64,000 nt of DNA, from the NCBI GenBank assembly GCA_017522065.1, contig JAFXAD010000062.1, positions 124,001-188,000 on the forward strand. The letters run 5' to 3'. Each line of letters opens with the position of its first letter. Position 1 is the first letter of the stretch. A program made the position numbers and the translations under genes. Of the stretch, positions 58,498-64,000 are shown in pieces. The DNA is from Bacteroidales bacterium. GTDB taxonomy: Bacteria > Bacteroidota > Bacteroidia > Bacteroidales > P3. The notes below the pieces were generated by a model that made no database searches, had not been told where the DNA came from, and worked only from the letters and a program-made list of their open reading frames with translations.

Positions 58498-59155
58498 GGA
58501 TGGCGGCAATTGCGCAGCATTCCTCTTCCTTCAATCCGCTGAGACTGCATTTCCCACCGGCAATTTCATCATTCACCCACGGTGCCGCCAGCATCCGGCC
58601 ACCGAGCATTATCGGCAGACAACGCATAACATTATCGCGCGTAATACGCTGCCAGTCGGAGTAGTGTTCTTGGGCAAATTCAAAAAGGACATTAGGCTCA
58701 CCCCACATCAACTCAACTCCAGCATTGGCCACAGAAGTTCCATCAATCAAAGGAGCTGTGCCGCACACAATCACTATGACACTCTTGCTTGAATCGAAAT
58801 CATCCGGCACCCAGCCATAACAGCATACCGTGTCGCCGGTGCGGTGCGAAGCGCAAAAATCACGTGCTATCGAGCCAACTTCGGCGGTGTCAGCATTGTC
58901 GAACATCACTTGCCATCCGCTCGACGCAGACGAAATGCCTTTTTCGCGAACTGCCCTGCCCGCAACAATGCCAGCCATACTATCGTCCGCCATAGGCCAA
59001 ATCTGGAAATCGGCGGCCGTGTAGTGTGCACCGAACACTTCGTCAGGATTCACATCGCAAGGGATCATCCTGGACGGTAGCTCTACAAGCCTGTGCCTAT
59101 AACAAGATGAGACAGCCATTGCCGCCAAAACAATAGCCAACAGTCTGATTTTCAA
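58454..59155 (-). CDS. Lipoprotein with SecD P1-head-like domain
   Basis: 233 residues from TTG 59155, which gives a perfect lipoprotein signal (MKIRLLAIVLAAMAVSSC, C18). An earlier ATG at 59254 overlaps the kdd stop but would run through the kdd terminator hairpin (59172-59203). The C-terminal 80 residues (ITRDNVMRCLPIMLGGRMLA, APWVNDEIAGGKCSLSG) match the pattern of the SecD P1 head, where SecD reads ...N-x2-R-x-LA-x-VLD-x2-x-SAPVI...I-x-GG...I-SG. It lacks the SecD membrane helices, so it is a soluble, tethered stand-alone P1-like domain; binding of unfolded exported proteins is a speculation. Its gene overlaps tcdA. Confidence 0.75.
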   Translation of the reverse strand: MKIRLLAIVLAAMAVSSCYRHRLVELPSRMIPCDVNPDEVFGAHYTAADFQIWPMADDSMAGIVAGRAVREKGISSASSGWQVMFDNADTAEVGSIARDFCASHRTGDTVCCYGWVPDDFDSSKSVIVIVCGTAPLIDGTSVANAGVELMWGEPNVLFEFAQEHYSDWQRITRDNVMRCLPIMLGGRMLAAPWVNDEIAGGKCSLSGLKEEECCAIAAILTAGKGPESPVQPK

Positions 59156-59171
59156 TTTATAATTTTTAAAA

Positions 59172-59203
59172 AACCTGCCGGTCGGTTTCCCGGCCGGCAG
59201 GTT
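59172..59203 (-). terminator. Intrinsic terminator of kdd
   Basis: Stem AACCTGCCGG / CCGGCAGGTT extended inward by further pairs, followed on the minus strand by TTTTTTA. It starts 51 bases past the kdd stop and separates kdd from the P1-like lipoprotein gene. Confidence 0.9.
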
Positions 59204-59253
59204 GATAGTTGAATTATGAAAAAGGAGCTGCTGAGTCCTTTTCTTAGAATTCA

Positions 59254-60327
59254 TTATGCGTAGAGTTCTTCAAAGATCTTACGCAGCTTCGGGCTTTCGC
59301 GGAGCTCCTGGAGGGTGTACTCTGCATGGCCTTTGGTGTAGCCGTTGCCCATGATCATGTTGACGTCGCTGCCGATACCCTCGGCACCGAGGCTGGCTTT
59401 GGTGAAGCTGGTGGCCATCGAGAAGAAGTAGACGATACCGTCGTCCTTGGTGCAGAGCACAGCGGTCATTTCTTGGTCTGGAACGTTGACGCAGTTGATG
59501 GTGACATCGGCCATCTTGCCGTTGGTGAGGCGCTCGACGAGCTCATAGACCTGGACGGGAGTCATACCTGCAGCGCTCTCGACGATGTCGCAGAAGCCAA
59601 GGTCCTTGATACGCTGGGTCGATTTGGGGCTGTTGGCGATACCGATGACCTTACCAGTGACGCCGACACGCTTCTTGGCCTCATAGCAGCAGAGCATACC
59701 GCTCTTGCCACCGGCTCCGAGGATGACGACGGTCTGGCCATACTGGCAGAGCTTGGCGGTCTGTGCGGGAGCACCAGCGACGTCGAGTGCGCTGAGGGCC
59801 AGCTTCTCGGGCATATCATCCGGAATCTTGGCGTAGATGCCGCTCTCGAAGAGGATAGCTTTACCCTTGATGTCGACTTGGTCGATCTCGGGACGGATTT
59901 CGCCGAAGGAGTCGATGCGGAGGGGGGTCAACGAGAGGCTGACGAGGGTAGCGATGCGGTCGCCTTCTTTGAGGTCGATCTTGCCCTTCAGGGCATCGCC
60001 TATCTTCTCGACCTTGCCAAGGAGCATACCACCCGAACCGGTACGACGGTTGCGGTGCTTGCCCTGCAGCTCGACGTTGAGGAGCATTTCTTTCTTCACC
60101 TCTTCAAGGATCTGTTCCTTGGTGGCGCCTTCACCAGCCTGCTCTTTGGCATAGTTCATAATGTCGGTGAACGAAGCAGAGTCGACATTGAGGGTCTGGA
60201 CATCGATGAGGATTTCGTTGTCATAAAGAACGTCCATATTGTTGTCGATTTTGTTTGCCGGCTGCGGCAGAACGCCCTTGGGCTCGAGTACACGGTGAAC
60301 ACCGTATTTGTTTCCTTTTGGTTGCAT
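59254..60327 (-). CDS. kdd: L-erythro-3,5-diaminohexanoate dehydrogenase
   Basis: 357 residues. It oxidises 3,5-diaminohexanoate to 5-amino-3-oxohexanoate with NAD+, the third step of lysine fermentation after KamA and KamDE. The N-terminus MQPKGNKYGVHRVLEPKGVL and the Rossmann loop VVILGAGGKSGMLCCYEAKK (about residues 200-219) are typical, with an MDR-like overall shape. Full length. It has a consensus promoter at 60392-60423 and its own terminator. Together with KamA 2.4 kb away on the same strand it supports a lysine-fermenting lifestyle; the step between (KamDE) and later steps (Kce, Kal) are not in this window. Confidence 0.92.
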   Translation of the reverse strand: MQPKGNKYGVHRVLEPKGVLPQPANKIDNNMDVLYDNEILIDVQTLNVDSASFTDIMNYAKEQAGEGATKEQILEEVKKEMLLNVELQGKHRNRRTGSGGMLLGKVEKIGDALKGKIDLKEGDRIATLVSLSLTPLRIDSFGEIRPEIDQVDIKGKAILFESGIYAKIPDDMPEKLALSALDVAGAPAQTAKLCQYGQTVVILGAGGKSGMLCCYEAKKRVGVTGKVIGIANSPKSTQRIKDLGFCDIVESAAGMTPVQVYELVERLTNGKMADVTINCVNVPDQEMTAVLCTKDDGIVYFFSMATSFTKASLGAEGIGSDVNMIMGNGYTKGHAEYTLQELRESPKLRKIFEELYA

Positions 60328-60391
60328 AAAAACGAATTATAAATTTGATTATTAATAAATTATTTACATTTAACGTTCTGAAATGAACTTT

Positions 60392-60423
60392 CAAAAGTAG
60401 TTATTTTTCCGGATTTGAGCAAA
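60392..60423 (-). promoter_or_regulatory. Promoter of kdd
   Basis: On the minus strand TTTG (60423-60420), 20 bases, then TACTTTTG (60399-60392), 65 bases upstream of the kdd start. Confidence 0.7.
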
Positions 60424-60538
60424 AAAATATTAAAGTTGGTTATCAAGGGGCTGTTACTCACTTCATTATATTTTGATTTCATTGGTGTTCGCAGCCTTTG
60501 GCATCACGACCCGAGACAGCGTGCAAGTCCCCTTCGTC

Positions 60539-61039
60539 TCAACATAAACAATCCTTTTCGAGACATGAAAGCAGGGCCTTGCATCCAACTACGATATCGT
60601 CGTATGCTTTCTGAAAATCACGTGTATACCACGGGTCAGCGACATCTTGCATATAAAGCGGGTGTTCTGTGGGCAGGAACTCGAGGAGCAGTTTCACTTT
60701 GCCTTTGCCGGCACTTTTGAACATCCGTTCGAGGTTCTGAACATTGTATCGGTCCATAGCTATCACGTAGTCGCATGAGTTGATCATATCGGTGGTGATG
60801 CGCTGCGCCGTCTTGCCTTTGCAGCCGATTCCGTGCATTGCAAGCATCTGCCTTGCAAGAGGGTATACAGGATTACCTATCTCCTCGCTGCTTGTAGCTG
60901 CCGACGTAACCTCGACCATCGACGAAAAGCCAGACTCGTCGAGCATGTGCCGAAAAACATACTCCGCCATCGGGCTGCGACAAATGTTTCCGTGGCAGAC
61001 AAAAATTATTTTGACTCTTCTTTCGACTTTCATTTCCAT
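60539..61039 (-). CDS. Low-molecular-weight protein tyrosine phosphatase
   Basis: 166 residues. The phosphate loop C15-HGNIC-R21 (VCHGNICRSPMAEYVF) near the N-terminus and the general acid D135 in DVADPWYTRDF are intact. In Bacteroidota such phosphatases act in polysaccharide export control or on unidentified phosphotyrosine proteins; no tyrosine kinase gene is adjacent here. ATG 61039 or 61033 can start it. Upstream a small hairpin (CTCGC/GCGAG, 61082-61095) and a -7 match (61108-61115) precede it. Confidence 0.93.
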   Translation of the reverse strand: MEMKVERRVKIIFVCHGNICRSPMAEYVFRHMLDESGFSSMVEVTSAATSSEEIGNPVYPLARQMLAMHGIGCKGKTAQRITTDMINSCDYVIAMDRYNVQNLERMFKSAGKGKVKLLLEFLPTEHPLYMQDVADPWYTRDFQKAYDDIVVGCKALLSCLEKDCLC

Positions 61040-61107
61040 TTTAATAACGAGTTTTTTTTGCTGATTGTCAGGGCGTGAAAGCTCGCAAGCGCGAGAACTT
61101 CAACATG

Positions 61108-61115
61108 CAAATGTA
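61108..61115 (-). promoter_or_regulatory. Putative -7 element of the phosphatase gene
   Basis: CAAATGTA on plus reads TACATTTG on minus, 69 bases upstream of ATG 61039; the hairpin at 61082-61095 would be near the 5' end of the mRNA. Confidence 0.45.
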
Positions 61116-61195
61116 TGAAAAAAAAACTTATCAAAAAATAAATACCTCCTTTTTACGTTTTTACTTAATTCTTTAATAAAATTTATACGATTATC

Positions 61196-61567
61196 ATGGC
61201 AAAACGCAACGGCATACACCTCACTACGACCATACTGGCCATACTGGCCATAGCTGCCATTGTTGCGTATGCCATATTTGGAGGGAGCAAGAAACGCGAG
61301 ATTGTTGGGACCTGGGTTACCGACACTTGTGCCATCGAAAGTGGCTTCCAATGCGGCACACGAGGCATTGCGGCTTCAATCAACAACGCCACCCGACAGT
61401 ACAACTCGTGGGAGATACACAACAACGAACTGATACTTAAAGGCAAACTATTCAACAACCGCAGAGTGACGGACATTGCCGACACTATGGCCATCAAAAA
61501 GCTTTCGTCCAAAACCCTTGTGGTAGAACAAAACGGAAAAACAGTACAATACAAAAGAATACGATGA
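61196..61567 (+). CDS. Lipocalin-like membrane-anchored protein
   Basis: 123 residues. One N-terminal membrane helix (about 9-30, TTTILAILAIAAIVAYAIFG) precedes a short lipocalin-like domain (EIVGTWVTDTCAIESGFQCG, then NSWEIHNNELILKGKLFNNR and the final LVVEQNGKTVQYKR), as in the small lipocalin-family proteins of Bacteroidota. Ligand unknown. Its TGA overlaps the ATG of the GWxTD gene by four bases (ATGA), so the two are translationally coupled. Confidence 0.78.
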   Translation: MAKRNGIHLTTTILAILAIAAIVAYAIFGGSKKREIVGTWVTDTCAIESGFQCGTRGIAASINNATRQYNSWEIHNNELILKGKLFNNRRVTDIADTMAIKKLSSKTLVVEQNGKTVQYKRIR

Positions 61568-63111
61568 AACGACTAACCTTATTCATGTTAGCAGCATTGA
61601 TGGGCGTCAATGCCATTGCTTCGGACATTCAAACCAACGACAACCCCAAAAAGCTCACCGCCATCTTCTCGTACGCCACATTCCATCAGAAGGATATCGG
61701 GTCGTACATCGAGACATATCTCTCGTTCGATGCGTGGAACCTTAACTTTGTCAAATCGGGCAACACCTACCAAGCTACAGTAGAGATACTTATCACTGTC
61801 AGCCAAAACGACTCGATAGAGATTGTAAAAAAGTACGACCTGAAGAGCCCCGCCATAACATCGTCCGACGCCGACAGATTCAACTTCCTTGACGTGCAAC
61901 GCTTTGCCATTGCCAATGGTATCCACGACATGAAGGTGCAGCTGCGCGACAAGAACAGCGCTGCCGAGCCAGTGACCATTTCGCAACAGCTGGCAATATA
62001 CTACGACAACAAGCGGCCCGCCATGTCGAGCGTACAGATGATGAGCAACGTGAGTCCTACCTCCACGCCCAACATCCTTTCGCGCGGAGGATACGATATG
62101 GAGCCCTACATCAACGATTTCGTTCCCGAGCAAATCGGAACAATAAACTACTACTGCGAGGTTTACAACATTCACTCCGAAACCAAGGACCAATACGTCT
62201 ACTCGTCAGCCTACATCGAAGTGCAGGAAACAGGCCGCATTATTGAAGATATGACTACCACCACACGCTACGAGAGCGACACGGTGATACCCATCTTCGG
62301 AACTATCGATATCAGCAAACTGCCTTCAGGCAACTACAACCTCGTCGTCGATATACGTAACAAGCATAACGACAAGATGTTGTACAAAAAAGTACCATTC
62401 ATCAGGAGCAATCCCGCTGCCAACACAGCCCTCGAAGAGACACCTGCGTCGCTCACCTTTGCAGCCGAAATCACCGACGAAAGCCTGATGAACGAATATA
62501 TCGAGGCATTGGCTCCCATCGCCAACGAGATGGAACGCCGCGACATCTATGCTCTAATCAAAAAGCCCGGCATCGAAGAGAAGCAGGTGTTCCTCTACCG
62601 TTTTTGGACACGCCGCGACGCCCTCAACGCCGACGGAGCATGGCGCGAATACAGGGAACGCATCGAATACGTCAACAGCCACTTCTCATGGCCTAAGACG
62701 AAAGGTATCCACACCGACCGAGGACGTGTATACCTGCAATATGGACCGCCCGATTTCGTCAGGGATGAGAAGAATTTCGTCTCGACACGCTACATCGGCG
62801 GTGGCGTGAACATCAACCAAAGTTCCGACCCGAACGAAAGGGCTGTGGACCTGCAAGCTCCTGTCGTGTCAAAGCAAGGTCAGATCTTCTACCTGCCCTA
62901 CCAATTGTGGAGATACAACAACCTGAAGGGTGATGACGCAAACCGCTGCTTCATCTTCTGGGACGAATTCCGCTCCGGATTCTACAAGCTTCTGCACTCC
63001 AACGCCAAAGGCGAAGTGCGCGACTCGCTGTGGGAACGCCGCCTGAGCAACAACCAACTGCCCGAAGAAATGCAAGGCGAGGTGGGAGACCAATTCAACA
63101 GAGGATATTGA
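61564..63111 (+). CDS. GWxTD domain protein
   Basis: 515 residues. A signal peptide (about 1-19, ending AIAS) is followed by a long beta-rich region and, from about residue 345, a GWxTD domain: LYRFWTRRDALNADGAWREY, YVNSHFSWPKTKGIHTDRGR and VYLQYGPPDFVRDEKNF, where the TDRGR and YGPP parts are conserved in the family. The family is almost confined to Bacteroidota and Acidobacteriota; its function is not established (often close to peptidases or surface machinery). Coupled to the lipocalin-like gene upstream. Confidence 0.85.
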   Translation: MKRLTLFMLAALMGVNAIASDIQTNDNPKKLTAIFSYATFHQKDIGSYIETYLSFDAWNLNFVKSGNTYQATVEILITVSQNDSIEIVKKYDLKSPAITSSDADRFNFLDVQRFAIANGIHDMKVQLRDKNSAAEPVTISQQLAIYYDNKRPAMSSVQMMSNVSPTSTPNILSRGGYDMEPYINDFVPEQIGTINYYCEVYNIHSETKDQYVYSSAYIEVQETGRIIEDMTTTTRYESDTVIPIFGTIDISKLPSGNYNLVVDIRNKHNDKMLYKKVPFIRSNPAANTALEETPASLTFAAEITDESLMNEYIEALAPIANEMERRDIYALIKKPGIEEKQVFLYRFWTRRDALNADGAWREYRERIEYVNSHFSWPKTKGIHTDRGRVYLQYGPPDFVRDEKNFVSTRYIGGGVNINQSSDPNERAVDLQAPVVSKQGQIFYLPYQLWRYNNLKGDDANRCFIFWDEFRSGFYKLLHSNAKGEVRDSLWERRLSNNQLPEEMQGEVGDQFNRGY

Positions 63112-63166
63112 AACAGCACAAGCAGAACAGCCCCCCCCTATTCTTCGCTGCCAAACCATATAATCC

Positions 63167-64000
63167 ATGTACAACTTCCTCCTGCCAGTAGCATACCTAC
63201 CCCTTTGGCTGCACTACTGCTTCTCCACCCTGCTGTGGCCGGTTGTATATTACATTGCACGCTACCGCCTCAAGGTGGTCAGAGCCAATCTGAAGCGATG
63301 CTTCCCACAAATGTCGGCCAAAGAACTCAGACACATCGAACGGCAATATTACCGTCACATGACCGACCTCCTGGTCGAAGGCATATACAACCTGCGGGCA
63401 CCACTCTCTAAAGTCAAGAAACTGTACCATTTCGAGAATGCCGAAGTCCTCGAACCATTCTACAACCAACGACGCAGCGTTGTCCTCATGTCGGCCCACT
63501 ACAACAATTGGGAATACATGATCACATCGCTTGACAGCCGCCTGCACCACCATGCCGTCGGCGTCGGCAAACCTCTCGACAACAAGGGGTTCGGCAAATT
63601 CATAACCGACCGTCGCGCACGCTACGGCACCGAGATTGTCGACCAGACCGACGTGAGGCAAATCATGGCCTTCTACGACCGTTGGCATTTGCCGACAGCC
63701 TACATGATGCTCAGCGACCAGTCGCCCAGCAACCCACACCGCAGCTACTGGACATCTTTCATGGGTCAGGACACCCCATTCCTGTTTGGTGCCGAACATT
63801 TTGCACGCAAATACAACATGCCCGTATTCATATACGACGTGCGCAAGGTGCGTCGCGGACACTACAGCGTCCATTTCCATCTGCTGACCGACGACCCCAA
63901 CAGCATGCCCGAAGGCTCTATCACCGAGCAATATGCGCAACATCTTGAAAAACAAATACTCGAACACCCACAATATTGGCTCTGGAGCCACCGTCGCTGG
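63167..64000 (+). CDS. LpxL-like lipid A/lysophospholipid acyltransferase, N-terminal part (cut by window edge)
   Basis: 278 codons from ATG 63167 to the window end without a stop. The start (MYNFLLPVAYLPLWLHYCFS) is a membrane helix, followed by VVRANLKRCFPQMSAKELRH and the acyltransferase H(x)4E motif in MSAHYNNWEYMI (about residue 105). Later segments include RARYGTEIVDQTDVRQIMAF and SDQSPSNPHRSYWTSFMGQD, which are typical of HtrB/LpxL/LpxM late acyltransferases. It probably adds an acyl chain to lipid A. The open frame was missed as a complete gene because the C-terminus lies beyond 64000. Confidence 0.9.
   Translation, partial: MYNFLLPVAYLPLWLHYCFSTLLWPVVYYIARYRLKVVRANLKRCFPQMSAKELRHIERQYYRHMTDLLVEGIYNLRAPLSKVKKLYHFENAEVLEPFYNQRRSVVLMSAHYNNWEYMITSLDSRLHHHAVGVGKPLDNKGFGKFITDRRARYGTEIVDQTDVRQIMAFYDRWHLPTAYMMLSDQSPSNPHRSYWTSFMGQDTPFLFGAEHFARKYNMPVFIYDVRKVRRGHYSVHFHLLTDDPNSMPEGSITEQYAQHLEKQILEHPQYWLWSHRRW

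Noticed and set aside
59156-59254. ATG 59254 as start of the P1-like lipoprotein
   Set aside because: The added residues are coded by the kdd terminator, whereas TTG 59155 gives a clean lipoprotein signal.
59326-60342. Long plus-strand open frame (338 codons) opposite kdd
   Set aside because: Antisense shadow of a conserved gene, acidic and repetitive.
61082-61095. Intrinsic terminator ahead of the phosphatase gene
   Set aside because: Only a 5-base stem with no following T run; more likely a small 5' leader hairpin.

Overview
The window is chromosomal DNA from an anaerobic Bacteroidota species, most likely order Bacteroidales. The supporting signs are type IX secretion (PorQ, a gliding-type CHU_C cargo and a PorSS-tailed protease), a SusC-like TonB receptor with a carboxypeptidase-regulatory plug domain, a DUF2723 giant membrane protein, a GWxTD protein, SppA of the 67K type, GHMP/heptose genes, and promoters of the Bacteroidota kind (TTTG, about 19-20 bases, TAnnTTTG). 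Genus cannot be read from the sequence. About 50 protein genes were found. No rRNA, tRNA, CRISPR array, transposase, prophage or plasmid gene was recognised.

Layout. 1-6.6 kb: truncated TerB-type gene, DUF748/AsmA-like protein, Nif3-like protein, zinc-ribbon coiled-coil protein and histidine ammonia-lyase. 6.7-15.7 kb (minus strand): CHU_C adhesin-like protein, MgtC-like protein, YgiQ radical SAM enzyme, pgk, a solitary atpB and a ribbon-helix-helix protein. 15.7-30.6 kb: DUF2723 protein and an orphan arginine deiminase; S41 protease with a small membrane protein; SppA with an FGE-fold protein; agmatine-to-putrescine genes aguB and aguA; MATE exporter and HtrA protease. 30.8-34.4 kb: glycosyltransferase and three genes of GDP-D-glycero-alpha-D-manno-heptose synthesis. 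34.4-45.5 kb: degenerate M16 protein, TonB receptor, MORN protein, MtaB, a PurF-like protein without its nucleophile cysteine, a large secreted helical protein and a small beta-barrel. 45.5-64 kb: pta, lysyl-endopeptidase-like T9SS cargo, glyS, active M16 protease, lplA, porQ, WG-repeat protein, lysine 2,3-aminomutase, lipoproteins, tcdA, 3,5-diaminohexanoate dehydrogenase, LMW phosphatase, lipocalin-like protein, GWxTD protein and an LpxL-like acyltransferase cut by the window edge.

Metabolic theme: amino-acid catabolism (HutH, ArcA, AguA/AguB, KamA, Kdd, Pta) together with protein export and surface assembly, as in a proteolytic, amino-acid-fermenting anaerobe.

The most unusual signal is a set of short degenerate tandem repeats scattered between genes: a TTTTCG/TCTTCG hexamer family, a telomere-like CCCTAAA/CCCTTCAA family, an 8-base AATAACGA/AATACCGT family and a GAGTAATTC family. 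Every copy that I found of the first three lies on the same strand whichever way the neighbouring genes point. Related low-complexity repeats have entered reading frames in multiples of three (the DUF748 protein, and probably YgiQ).
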